Source: Fratercula arctica (taxonomy: Eukaryota; Chordata; Aves; Charadriiformes; Alcidae). From it: a stretch of 64,000 nucleotides of DNA. Position numbers and translations under genes: made by a program. The notes below the pieces were generated by a model that did no database searches, had not been told where the DNA came from, and saw nothing but the letters and a program-made list of their open reading frames with translations. Positions 12,671 to 24,259 of this stretch are shown here, piece after piece (position 1 is the first letter of the stretch; every line of letters begins with the position of its first letter). Location: assembly GCA_947846985.1 (NCBI GenBank), contig CANTUZ010000025.1, positions 3,656,100-3,720,099 of the forward strand, read 5' to 3'.

Positions 12671-13182
12671 CTATAAGCATTGGTTTTGTTCCATTTTACT
12701 TTCCAGTAATTCTTTCAAACTCTTGTTCCTGTGTTTGAAATACAAGTAATCAGAGAGAGAATGGCCAAGTCTAGCCTTTTCAAAGGATCTAAAGCTGAGG
12801 TGTTCTTTGTTGATTGCAAGGTCTCTCTCTCCTTGGCTCTCCTGTTTGTCTGAATTTCCTCTTCTCTTCTCCAGTCCTCCCTCACTTAGCATTTCTTCCT
12901 CCTCATTGCAGTCCTTCATCACGCACTCAGGTTTACCAGACAAATCTTGAGCCACGTACAGTTTGTTGTTGTCATCACAGTACATGCCAGGGCTGTAATG
13001 CTCTGTCTCATAGCAGTTGTCTTCCTCTTCTTCCTGGCATGAGCTTCCCTTGGCACTCTCGCCATCCAAATGAAATGAGATTCCCTTCCCTTGGCTTTTC
13101 TGGGAAAGATCAAAGGGTTCTTCCTGTTCCAAACTTCTCAAGACATTTGTCTGGGACAGAGAAATGCTTCTTCTTCCAAAAC
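12671..13182 (-). CDS. ZNF366: ZNF366 last coding exon: acidic C-terminal repression tail
   Basis: The exon starts after the acceptor ACTACAAG and continues the phase-1 codon from the preceding exon, giving [11 protein letters not shown]. It ends at TAG (12671-12673). Features are [15 protein letters not shown], whose PFDLS matches the PxDLS docking motif for CtBP corepressors; an EEEEDNCYE acidic stretch; and the conserved C-terminus [13 protein letters not shown] [20 protein letters not shown]. No zinc fingers lie here. It is less conserved than the finger exons, as expected for this tail. AATAAA on the minus strand at 12567-12562 and 12512-12507 are possible early poly(A) signals (weak). 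Confidence 0.92.
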
Positions 13183-16100
13183 CTTGTAGTGGTTTGAGTG
13201 GGGAGAAAAGGAACAATTTATATATAGCAAATTTTATGATGTGATACAAATTTTACCTTTGTCTTCCACCCAGCTATCTCCAACTACTTTATTGTTTACA
13301 TTTCATGGCATCTCCTTTGAGATGCTGTTAAAAGAAATACTATCATATCCACTTCACAGCCAGATCAGGACACACAAAACATTGTGCTGTACATGCCAGA
13401 CACTTAATGAGAGAGCTAGGAATAAAAGTGAAGTGTCCTGGCCTCTTGTAAACTTTTTTTTTTCCAGTGAATCTACCCACTGCCTCCTTCCTATTTTTTT
13501 TTAAATGAACACTTTGATCTAAATCATCACATGCCATAATCAAAGTCCCAGGTTTTGTACATTTTTTCCAGAGGAGTGGAAGAGATTAAAAACACGTTAA
13601 TGTATTTGTTCTATGGACCCTCTGGTTCAAAGTTACTACTTTAAAAATGAAAACACAATCAAGTCTCATCAGTCTATGAACTCCACTCTTCTTGATTTTT
13701 CCTCTCTCATCTAGTGCCACTGAAAAGCTATATGCACTAGATAGTGCTTCAGCTTGAAGAAATCATTATAATCAAATGATGATTTTGAGTTGTGCAGTAT
13801 AAATCTGAGTGTAGTTCCAGATCTAGTTTGTCTTAATATTTGTCAGAGCATCTCCTTTCTGTTCCTCTTCCTGGAAACCCAGACATTACCCAGGAGCCAT
13901 CTGTGGACTTAAATAGGCTCTGACCATCAGGATGCACAGAAGAAGATTCAGACACTGCAGGCATAGCCCATCTTAATTAAAAGAAAGGTGACAGTACTGG
14001 GGTGAGGATTTCACCCAATAGCAAAAATCTATGAGAGCCACTACTTTACTTGCTTAGTTCGGGGTTGTTTTTTTCCTCAATAATTGAATCCAGTTTCTGC
14101 AGGATTTATGCAGCCTCACTAGATACAGCTGCTACTTTGCAACAGGTTGTATTTGTTAAAGTGGTTCATAAGCAGGTGGCAGCCCTCACAAATTGTCTTA
14201 TAGCTGATAAGCCTCAAGGGCTGAAGGATCTCTACACTGAAAAGCACTTAGGCTGTCTTCAATTACAAGTAATTGTGTAACTAGCATGGTGCTGTAGGAC
14301 ATTTACAGGGGAAAAAAAGAGACATATTATTATCTATCTGTTAGGATCTTTGTAAATTTTATCCCAAATGTCATTAGAATATATGTTTTCCATATGTGCT
14401 AGACTGCCCTAAAGCCTGAATTTGAGGAACACCAAGAAATCTTACCCATGAAGGAGTTATTTATCCAGAAAGTCTTAACAAACAAAATATCTTGGATACT
14501 CAAACTCTCAAAACATGTGTCCCTCCCCAGTTCCCCCACTTCTTTAGATAGCATTGGCACGTGTGCATACATGAGGCTTATTTTAGGAAGTATGTGTGGG
14601 AGGTAGGAAATGCTTTGCAGGATACTGAGTGGTCAAAAATCCATATACTTTGAGATGAGGGAGGAGCATCTCCTCCTGTCCACATGCTTCTTTGTAAACT
14701 GTCAATACATCACAGAATAAACATATCTTAAGCAGAAAGGCTCTTGGATGTAGAGCTATTCAGGCTTCCATTCCCATTCCAGACTAGAATCCAATAAGCA
14801 GTGAACAAGACCCGTGAAATCTTCTAGATTTTTTGCTTGTCAGCTTTGAATGTATTTATGATTTATTCCCCATGTTTAAAACCATGGGGATGTACCTCAA
14901 ACACGTGAGAAAAACTATAAACTCTTAACCAGATGTACCTGGGGAAAAATGTCTGCTTGTTCATGGCTGCTAGACTGTGGTCTGTCAGCATCTGGTAATC
15001 AACCCCTCTCAAACTGTAAAATATATTAAAAAATAATGGAACTACACCCTCAGTCAGGAAGATCAACGCAATTTCAGCCATGTCCTCCAGTCATTCCCCT
15101 GGCCAACTACATGTGCCACAGTCTCACTAAGGCTGAGTCTCCACCAGCTCACTCCCATTTGTGTTTCAGGGGTACCCACATGGTGGGAGAAGCTCTGCAG
15201 TGATGTGGATATTGCACTTTCCCCACAGTAATGTAATGGGCAGCCCTGAGCTTAAGTACAAGAATGTTTGGTATGGCTTGATAAATCCTCTACTCTAAAA
15301 CTACTGACTATATTTTCCCGAACACCTGACAACAGCAACTTAGTGTGCTAAAATTATATCCTTTGTGCTCACGAGTACTGTCTCATTTTGTCTTCATCTA
15401 CTACTCCGTCTTGGCATGTACCTCTGTGTCATCAGATATCTAGTCTGAAAGGTCTCTGAGACAAGGGTCACCTTGTGGATCTCTGAACTATAGCACTGGA
15501 GTAATACAGATAGTTAATAACAACTTCGTAGGCTTATGGGATTCAATCTCTTCCAATTGCATTGGATCTATGGTACAAAGCCCATTTGGGTTTACTGATA
15601 TGTGCCTTCAAACCTCTCAGAGAATAGCTGAAAAATATTACCTTGAGAATGAAATCCTCTTTCCATGACGCTATGTTTGACTTTCATGTGTCTGGTTAGG
15701 TTCCCCTTCAAGGTGAATTTGCTGGGACAGTAGAGGCACTTGAAAGGCTTACTGTCTGAGTGCAAGTGCATGTGTCCCATTAAATTGTGCATTCTGTTAA
15801 ATTCCTTTCCACAAAGCTGTCAAAAACAGTAAAAATGAAAATTATTTGTTCTTAGGGATACTTCCAAGGAGAACATTTTAAAAGGAAATAGAACATACCC
15901 TTCTCAACTTGAACCCTGGCAGCTTCTGGCCGCACTTTGTTTTTCAAAGATACAGGCAAAAAACCTACTGACAAGAATATGTGGTTAAGTTTGATCTATC
16001 TAGGGCCTTCTGCGCTGCTGCTATTTTTTTTTTAATTTGGTGACTAGGAGAGACACACGGGCAAGGATTCCCCAAAATCAGGGAATGTTGTTGTAAGGAG

Positions 16101-19100
16101 AGGAGAAGCTTAAGTATGTAACCTGAAAGGCTCTTAACATGAATGAAATTCAAAGTATAACTTTCTGCCCTGGTGAACCATTTCATTTGTAGTTTATAAA
16201 TCTAGCCTTTAATCAAGAAAAACGCCAGGTAGAGATGAAGATACCAATGAAGGATTTATGTGAAACAGTCAAGTAGAATATTACTTCTCCTTAAGTGGAA
16301 ATGAAATGGCTGTACATTTTGCTTAAAGCTTGAAAAAGAAAATCCTTTTTTTCTTTGCTTCTCGCTCCCCCATTTTTCTCTGATCCTCTTATTTTCTGTT
16401 TACCATCTTCTGTGTTTCAGTGTCTCTGGTGAGTAAGCCAGAATTTAAACAGTCATGGGGTGGCAAAAATGACTCAGCTTTCCCCGAAGCATGTTCCTGA
16501 CAGCTCGAGCCATTGATTTGATGAAACAATAAGGGTTTTTTTTATTGTTGTTGTTTATCTAGATGGATCCTTTTGTAGTCTGGTCCCTTATAAATCAAAT
16601 ATATTCTCACGTCCAAAGAGCAACGAAGCTGGTGGAGGGTTTGGAGAACAAGTATTATGAGGAGCGGCTGAAGGAACTGGGGTTGTTCAGCCTGGAGAAA
16701 AGAAGGCTGAGGGGAGACCTTATCGCTCTCTACAACTACCTGAAAGGAGGTTGTAGAGAGGTGGGGGTCAGTCTCTTCTCCCAAGTAACAAGCGATAGGA
16801 TGAGGGGAAACAGCCTCAAGTTGCACCAGGGGAGGTTTAGATTGGATATTAGGAAAAATTTCTTCAGCGAAAGGGTTGTCAAGCATTGGAACAGGCTGCC
16901 CAGGGAAGTGGTTGAGGCACCATCCCTGGAGGTATTTAAAAGACATGTAGATGTGTCACTTAGGGACATGGTTTAGTGGTGGACTTGGCAGTGTTGGGTT
17001 TACGGTTGGACTCAATGATCTTAAGGTTGTTTTCCAAGTAAATGATTCTATGATTCAAGACATGAGAGTTTGGTATCACTATTACAAGCTTTTAGTCTTA
17101 CTTGTCTTCTGGTCTTTCCCTATCATGATTTATAATTTTATTCATATTCAAGTGGCTATTTCCATCCTCTGCGAACTTCTGTGTTTGCTTTCTACTTAAG
17201 TTCTGTTTTTGGAATGGTTTTAGACAAATACTTTTTTCCATCAGATTGTTTTTTTTACAGTCTTTATTACTATATGAGCCAGAATCACCATTACTGTGTA
17301 ACTGAAATTTATATCAAGCAGTGTATTCATCTGGAAGAAAATGATTAAAAAGCAATTACTGTGATTCCACCAAATTTTTGTTCCAATCTGATTTCTGATT
17401 TAATTTATTTTGGTAGCACAGAAGGTCTGCTACGTACTTTTTGATTCAAATTCACAAAGCCATCACCTGGAATATCTGGATGAAATGTAGGTAGTGGAAT
17501 GATCCTCAGTGAAGTAGTACTTTATCGTTTACTTTTTAAACCATCTCTTGAGGGAAAATGGAAGCAGTTCATTAATATAAAAATTTGCAGTGGTATTGGT
17601 TTTAAATAAAAACTAGAGCTGAGTCAATGTTGCAAAAAGGAAAAGTCTGGAAATATTCACTTTCTTTTAAAAAAAATATTTACTTCAGCTGCATTAGTTC
17701 TGTGGTTTGCTCTCTGTGATTTTCCTAAAATGAACATTCTAGTAAATAAATTTATCAGCAAAGTGGGAAAAAAAAAAAAGAAAAAAAAATAGCCACTGAA
17801 TATTAGTTATTAATTTTTAAAAGTAAGATATCAGATTCCAAGGGTCATAGAATCATAGTATCATAGAATTGTTAGGGTTGGAAGGGACCTTAAAGATCAT
17901 CTAGTTCCAACCCCCCTGCCATGGGCAGGGACACCTCCCACTAGATCAGGTTGCTCAGAGCCCTATCCAGCCTGGCCTTAAAAACTTCCAGGGATGGGGC
18001 TTCCACCATCTCTCTGGGCAACCTGTCACAGTGTCTCACCACCCTCATGGTGAAGAACTTCTTCCTAACGTCCAGTCTGAATCGACCCATCTCTAGTTTT
18101 AATCCATTCCCTCTAGTCCTACCATTACCTGACATCCATCCACTTAGGAAAGCGGACTGTCTCTCTTTTGCATTTAAAGAAAGCTAATCTGCCAGATGAC
18201 TTATATTCAGTGAAATGAATGCACCAAAAAACAGGGCTGGGAGGAAACAAAGAGTAGAAGAAGCACTGATAAGCACAGAAAAATCACAAGGAAGAACATC
18301 AGCTGATAATATCTTGACAGCTGCTGGAACGATCCAAGATGTCTCAATATTTCTCTGGCTATAAGAATGCCAATAATAATACCTCTCTAATACCTCTTAG
18401 CAGAAGGCTTCTGGTTATCTACTTGGCTGACCTGTTTTCTCACCAGCTTTTGCTTTCTGATAGCTAGGTCTTTATTTTTCTAGCTAAACTGGTAATCAAG
18501 GAAAATCAGTTTGAACGGGTGAATGGCTAGAGTACTTCATGCAAATTTATATCTTTATATGGTATTGAGTAGTAAAATGGGTCTGGTAGGAGCCTTTTTT
18601 TTTTTTCTGTCAAGGCAACATTTCTTTCTGTTTCTTGATAATGAAAAGAGAGGGGATTTCCTAAAGGGTCCTTACAGCATAAAAGTTTTGTGTTTCTGAA
18701 TAAAGGGGGTAGGTTTTCCATTTCCCAAAGTCACGCACCGTCTTAGGGATGTGTAATATGTTCCTGTCCTGAAATCTCATCTGGGGACATGAGGAAAAGG
18801 TATCAGAGTGGAGAGGTGTGGCAGGAAAATGAAAGAAATGCAGATATGAAAATTGGTTTTCAGAACCATGGCTCTGTGTGGCATGGTATCTGGGTAAGAT
18901 GTCCCTTTCAAAAGGCACAAGATGAGTTTCAGATGAATGCCCATGATTCAGAGGGCAAAGGGTGTAGGTTTCAGACTCACATGCTGAAAGACAGCAACTC
19001 AGAGCTAGCTGGGGTTCACAGCTAGTGCTTAAACAACAGCCTGAGTCTGCAGACCAAACTAGAAAGATGTACAAGATTTTCTTCCTCTGTGATGGAACAA

Positions 19101-22100
19101 GGGTGTGAGCACTGATGAGCAGAGTGTGAAAGATGACCCAGAGCCAGTTGCATGGGAGGGAGCTCCAGCAGAAATCACCACAGAGCACCTTAGCACTCAG
19201 GGAGATGCAAAGCTCATGCAAGATATCTTGGGATAGCAGGAACGACATGGTTTACTTGTGGACCTTTTGTTAGACTCTCTAGTTTAGACAAAATAAAATT
19301 CAAGCCCTGAAGAGAAAGACCTCAGCTACAAGTCTGTTGAACACACTTTGATGCACTGGCTGGTGAAATGGACTTCAGTATAGTTTGCTAGAAAAGCTGA
19401 ATTAGTTCAACACTAGATTTTGTCTTCCTAAGCCACCGTATGAAATATCACCCTTCTAGATTTGTCAGTCTGTTTTGTTTCTTCCCAAAGTACTTCTTGC
19501 TCACATTTTCTTTGGTTTTGACTCCTGATCTAAACCTGTGATTTTAGAGGGGAAAAAGTGGAGTTCAAAACATCTGCTGCAAAGTGCATTTCACTAGGCT
19601 GGATTGCATTCTTTATTACAGGTCTGAAACATTATTGATTTCATTACTAAAAGCAACTGTAAATTTCATAGGAGCTTCCTCTGCAAATCAGAATTAGCAC
19701 TTGCACCAGTTGGTGCAACTCCTTCAGAACTCTTCAGTGTTTTTGTTTAAAACAGAAATAAACAAGGAAGCATGGGCTTAGGCCTTTAAAAGCTACAGAG
19801 AAGTTCATTCTTCAGAGAAAAATCAAGCACAGTTCCAGGCTGTAGCTGGATGAGGAAACAGAAGGGACAATTGCTACATCCTCACTTCAGATAGTCTGTG
19901 CTTAGCTGTGATTAGACACATAGGAAAGTCTCATGGGGTTTTTTGCTGTGAGAAAAAGGTAAAGAAAACCATTGCATACAGTGAAGTAGAAAGGCTACTG
20001 CTGTGCTCTCTTTCCCCTGCATTCTTCTTTTTCCTTTTTTTTTTCTTCATAAGAAGGGTGTTCCTTTCCTCAAAGAGAGAAGGAGAGGGAGAAAGACTGT
20101 AAACTGTTCAAAAGGACTGTGAGAAAACAGGAAGCTTTGAAAAGTACAAGAGAAAGCAGGATGAAATCTATTTGCAGGTGGTTCCCAGGGGACATGTGAG
20201 CCATTGTTAAGCAGGCTGTTCATATAGCTATATCCTTCCTTCTGCTGAGGAGGAGTTTGGTGCCAAAAGGCTGCTATCTGGTCATTTGCCTTAACCCTCT
20301 GAATACCAGACAGAAACACTTGCTAAAGTCTTTCAAGGGCTCTGCCAGAGAGGCAAGGGATGTTCCTAATGCCAAAGAGCAATTCCTGATTCTCCCTTTG
20401 CTCCACTCTGTTCACGAGCATTGATGTTGATTCATACCCCTTCAGCAACAGGAGAAACTGGTTCACCGTGCTTTTTTCCTCCTTGCAGATATTTACCTCC
20501 ATTATTTTGTGCTACCTAAGCAGAACCTGGATCAAGAAAGGAAACTAGACTGTTTTATGCTAATTTAAATACAACTGTAGAATGTGTTAGCAAGTCTTGT
20601 TTTTCTAATTCTACCATATCACCAGGTGATAACATCACAGAAACATCCAGTGGGTTTATGCCTCTGCCACCAAAGGAGATACACTTACCTTGCATTTAAA
20701 GGGTTTAACGTCAGAGTGAACAATCATGTGGGCCTTGAGAGTCTGCTTTTGCACAAAGCTCTTGAAGCACAAATGGCATTGATAGGCTCTGATATTGGTG
20801 TGGATCAGGATGTGTCGCTTCATGTTAGCCAGCAGAGTAAATTCCCGGCCACAAATTCCACATTTGTGCTCTTTCACACCCTGTAAGAAAACAAAAAAAA
20901 TCAGAAAATTCTGTAGATGGAATATTTTCTAGATCATTTCATCTTCAGTACAGCAATATATAAATTATTCATTCTGCAATAGCAAAGCAAGTAATAAATT
21001 ATTTTGCTTTTAACATCATTTGCTAAAGTAATAGATACTTATGTATTTTTTCTTGGCAAATTCTTACAAGAATCTGAGAAGCAGAGAGGGAAAACAAAAT
21101 GTAAGCTTAATGAAATAATGAGTTGCTTTCATCAGTAAGTTTACAAATCAGTGAGACATAGTATCAGAGCTTCTCTGTCCTATTCTGCTGCTTATGTAAA
21201 ATATTGGTCAAATGTGTACACTTATTGACCAAGAATAAAAGCTAACCAGTTAAGTGACTAAAGTAGTGCCTGCCTATGGTAATCGAGCATCATTGGCTTC
21301 TAAAAAAGACCTATCCCTTTTTTGAAGAAAGCTATGGAAAATAATCTGAAATAACCAAGAAGTATTCAAGCAATGCCACCAAATAAGGATGTACATGTTA
21401 CATTCAAGGAAGAGAAAAAACTATTTACTCTTAGTGGGACTTGCACTAACTCTAATGGAGTGACCCCATTTTATCTGGTGTTTACAGAGCATTTCTAGCA
21501 CACTGTATGTCATCTGGTCAATTTACGAATGCATAATTCAGTATTCTTGGTCACACCCATGTGGTCTAACTGACAGCTCCTCAAAAAGTCATTTAGATGC
21601 TATGAAAATCAATGAATTTACCACTAAACACTTTAAGAGTTTGAATATAACTTGCTGAAGGTAATGATGATTTATTAGTGAAGTGCCAAGAGCAATTACT
21701 CCTTCTGCAGGCCCCCATTACAAAGATGACTTGAAACAATCTCTACTTTTGTACCAGTAAGTGGTTTTCATAGATAATTGCATAGCTAAAACTGTGAACA
21801 GCAACTCTAAGTGTCTGCTTATCTGATGTGAGGCTACATTTGGGCAGCTAAGAACTGTTAATTATGTTCACAGCTGCAGCTGTGGACAAAGAAGCAGAAG
21901 CTCTCTAAAGGCTCAAGGGCATTGCATTTCCTATGACAAAAAACTATCAAGTTTTGAATTAGTAGAATTTTGCATGGTAAATCCAAAGATCAGGGAATCT
22001 CCAGAAAGAGCAGAAATTATAATAGTGTAGTAGGGAAGAACAAGCAAATGTGGAAGTAGAGGTTGTTGTTTTTTAAAAGAAAATGTTTTTATTAGACTAA

Positions 22101-24259
22101 AATGCTGTAGCTTTCTGTTTTTCATATAAAAGCCAAAATTCAAGTGTTAAAGGAAAAAATATGCAAGACTGGAAGAAAATTTTTATAAAACATGGGGTTT
22201 TTGACTTGTCTTAATAATATTGTTGTAAAGGTGGATAAACTAATTTCAGACATTGCTGAACTGAACATTTTGCTATTTTTAAAAGCGATCCTTTTGGATA
22301 CGTTCCAAAGCCTGCTCCTAGTCTGAACTGACAGTGCTGTCATTACTGACAGCAGTGGCAAGACTGCCACTTGATACAAATTGGCTGGGATTATGGTCCT
22401 GCTTGTCCACTTTTATTAACTGGCATTCTGGATAACATGCACAAAGGGGAACTTTTCTTAGGTTGTTTTTTTCCCTAAATGTCTCATTATAATGATTCTT
22501 CAAATTCTGATGAGTAATAATATAGTTTCTTTTGCTGCATACATACATCCTACTGTATATCCACCTGCTTCCCAGTTCAGGGAAGCAATAGATCTGTTTC
22601 AGGGGGGTTAGCTCTACAAAACTATATTATTTTACGGAAAGTCATTCTGAAGATAAAACACAGAAACAGAAATGTGAATATAATTTTGGGAAGTAATACA
22701 GGTGTTTTAATTTAACTCCTGTTTATAACAAAACATTTTTGCATGTATTTTCTTAAGACTAACAGAGACATCTAGCTTCTAGTATTGACAGTGCTGCTGG
22801 GGCTTTTGCTCTGCATAAAATTCTCCCGCTGGCAAAGGGCCAGCATGAGGCTCTATAGACTGATTACCTTCTTTCCAAGGAGGTATATGTATCTTTAGTA
22901 GTCTGTAATCCTTGTGCTACCTTCTGATGCAAGGTGACAGTGCAACTCGTGATGGCTTACCTTGTGAGTTAGGGAGTGTTGTTTGAGATGGTGAGGCTGC
23001 ACAAACTCCATGCCACATTCAGTGCAGATATACGGACGGATGTCTTTGTGCTTCATCATGTGGTTTTGCAGCTGACTTGGGTACTGGAAGGTCTTATCAC
23101 ATTCAGTGCAATTGTACTGTATAGGACCACGGTGGGTTGTTAAGTGTCTCTTCAGCTGGGCCAAGGTTGGGAAGTCCAGACCACACTCCACACAAATGTT
23201 CTCTCGGACGCTCTCGTGCTTAGATTTGTGTGCTTTCAGCTCGCTGGGATATGCAAAACCTCTGCCACAGATCCTGCAGTTATAAGGCTTGATGTCACTG
23301 TGTTGCATCATGTGTCTCTTAAGGTGACTGATTTGAGTGAAAGCCTTGTGGCACACCTGGCACTTATGTGGCCTAGTGCCCTGGTGTGTCAACATATGTG
23401 TTTGCAAGTGGCTCAGCTGCTTGAAAAGTTTGCCACATCGGGTGCAAGCATATGGCTTAATGCCACTGTGCCCCAAGATATGGGTAACCAAATTGTACTT
23501 GGATGTATAGGACTTCTCCCACATGGGACATTGCCAGCGTTTCTGTTCACCACCCACATCAACATAGTAGCTGTCGTCTATCTGAAGGCTGACATCTACT
23601 CTTTCCACTTTCTGTTTATTTTCACCACTTACTCTTACTTCAGACCTCCTGAAGGGTGGCTCTGGAGGCCTTTTCATTTGAAAGGGGTTCCTGAAATGAA
23701 AGTTTGGGGGCACAGTAAAAGGAAACATTAAGCCAGGATGGACTTTAGGATAATAAGGGTAAGGAGCCTGCATGAATGCTGGGCTACTGGGCCATGCCAT
23801 CTTAGGCTTCACTGGTTCTTGTTTAATGGGCTTGGCTCCAAAGTGCTCCAGAGTTCTGTAGAACTGAAAACCAAAGTTGCAGAGATCGATCATCTGGGAA
23901 CTGTATTTGGGCTGTTCTGTCTGTTGAAACACCAAGTGGAGACTGGAAGAGCCTATATCACTGTGATCTTCAGGTCTGTCTGGTGGTGATGAGGAACACT
24001 CAAGAACGACAGAAGGGGGCATTTTTGTTGGCATGCTCTTGCGTTTCTGAGACCCTCCTTCCAAGGACCCCTGGAAAGTTTCCATGTCTCCAAGAGGAGG
24101 AGGGCCATAGTGGAAATGTGAGAGGTGTGGTCTGAATTCTTCACCAAATGGAGTCGCTCTGTGTGGCTTTGTAACAGGGCTCAGCAGCTGCAGGCAGCAG
24201 GAAAAGGGAGAGGCTCGTGTACTGTCCACATTAAAACTCGTTTCTTCCTTCTTCATCAT
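12671..24259 (-). CDS. ZNF366: ZNF366 (DC-SCRIPT) C2H2 zinc-finger transcriptional regulator, four coding exons
   Basis: The coding sequence is the join of 24259-22961, 20880-20689, 15816-15642 and 13182-12671 on the minus strand: 2178 bp, 725 residues. All introns are GT-AG with phases 0, 0 and 1. The N-terminal region carries the family block RKSMPTKMP and [15 protein letters not shown]. Eleven C2H2 fingers follow (about residues 244-545), then an acidic tail with PFDLS (578-582), a CtBP-binding type motif. Mammalian ZNF366 is a nuclear corepressor of steroid receptors, expressed in dendritic cells; that role is carried over by orthology. The start is the first ATG after an in-frame TAA at 24290-24292; a second ATG follows directly. 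The length is close to the mammalian protein (about 744 residues). Finger 1 lacks its second Cys (Trp247). No 5' noncoding exon or promoter could be identified. Confidence 0.95.
13183..15641 (-). other. ZNF366: ZNF366 intron between third and fourth coding exons
   Basis: This is a 2.5-kb phase-1 GT-AG intron. No repeat family or second gene was recognised in it. Confidence 0.8.
15642..15816 (-). CDS. ZNF366: ZNF366 third coding exon: zinc fingers 10 and 11
   Basis: The exon is 175 bp. The acceptor ends TTTTTGACAG; the donor is CAAG followed by GTAATA, leaving a phase-1 overhang (first base of Gly556). It begins [12 protein letters not shown] and completes finger 10 (C499, H512, H516). Finger 11 (C524, C527, H540, H545) has the His-x4-His spacing typical of the last ZNF366 finger. 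Residues MERGFHSQ close the exon. Confidence 0.93.
16611..17056 (+). mobile_element. CR1 LINE 3' fragment in ZNF366 intron
   Basis: This encodes the last about 115 residues of CR1 ORF2 in one open frame ([58 protein letters not shown]) and ends with the CR1 tail GATTCTATGATTC at about 17043-17055. It lies antisense to ZNF366. Confidence 0.9.
17844..18133 (-). mobile_element. CR1 LINE 3' fragment in ZNF366 intron
   Basis: The plus strand starts with the inverted CR1 tail TCATAGAATCATAG, then GTTGGAAGGGACCTTAAAG. The minus strand encodes the ORF2 C-terminus ([32 protein letters not shown]). It has the same orientation as ZNF366. Confidence 0.9.
20689..20880 (-). CDS. ZNF366: ZNF366 second coding exon: zinc fingers 8 and 9
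   Basis: The exon is 192 bp (64 codons), phase 0 at both ends. The acceptor reads TTCTTACAG before GGTGTGAAAG, and the donor reads AAG then GTAAGTGT. It encodes residues 434-497: finger 8 (C440, C443, H456, H460), finger 9 (C468, C471, H484, H488) and the first Cys of finger 10 (C496). All ligands are present. Finger 10 is therefore split by the intron between its two cysteines. Confidence 0.95.
20881..22960 (-). other. ZNF366: ZNF366 intron between first and second coding exons
   Basis: This is a 2.1-kb phase-0 GT-AG intron. I see no transposon, RNA gene or second coding exon in it. The sequence is AT-rich and looks single-copy. Confidence 0.85.
22961..24259 (-). CDS. ZNF366: ZNF366 first coding exon: N-terminal region and zinc fingers 1-7
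   Basis: This exon is 433 codons and ends in phase 0 at ...THK before the donor GTAAGC (22960-22955). Residues 1-240 are proline-rich and lack domains apart from conserved family blocks, including KQKVERVDV and [12 protein letters not shown] just before the fingers. Finger ligands by residue are: finger 1 C244, W247 (should be Cys), H260, H264; finger 2 C272, C275, H288, H292; finger 3 C300, C303, H316, H320; finger 4 C328, C331, H344, H348; finger 5 C356, C359, H372, H376; finger 6 C384, C387, H400, H404; finger 7 C412, C415, H428, H432. Reading past the donor adds 21 unrelated residues before a stop, so splicing is required. Confidence 0.95.

Larger units (their letters stand above)
15817..20688 (-). 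other. ZNF366: ZNF366 intron between second and third coding exons
   Basis: This is a 4.9-kb phase-0 intron. It contains two short CR1 3' ends in opposite orientations (16611-17056 plus, 17844-18133 minus) and an A-rich stretch near 17767-17790. The remaining sequence carries no recognisable gene. The short ORFs at 18661-19248 lack any family motif and are likely chance. Confidence 0.8.

Noticed and set aside
18661..19248. 195-codon minus-strand ORF in ZNF366 intron
   Set aside because: No homology recognised and it has no place in the zinc-finger protein; finger exons join in phase without it.
22895..22960. 21-residue extension of the ZNF366 first coding exon
   Set aside because: It lies past a good GTAAGC donor; splicing to the next exon restores the finger array in phase.
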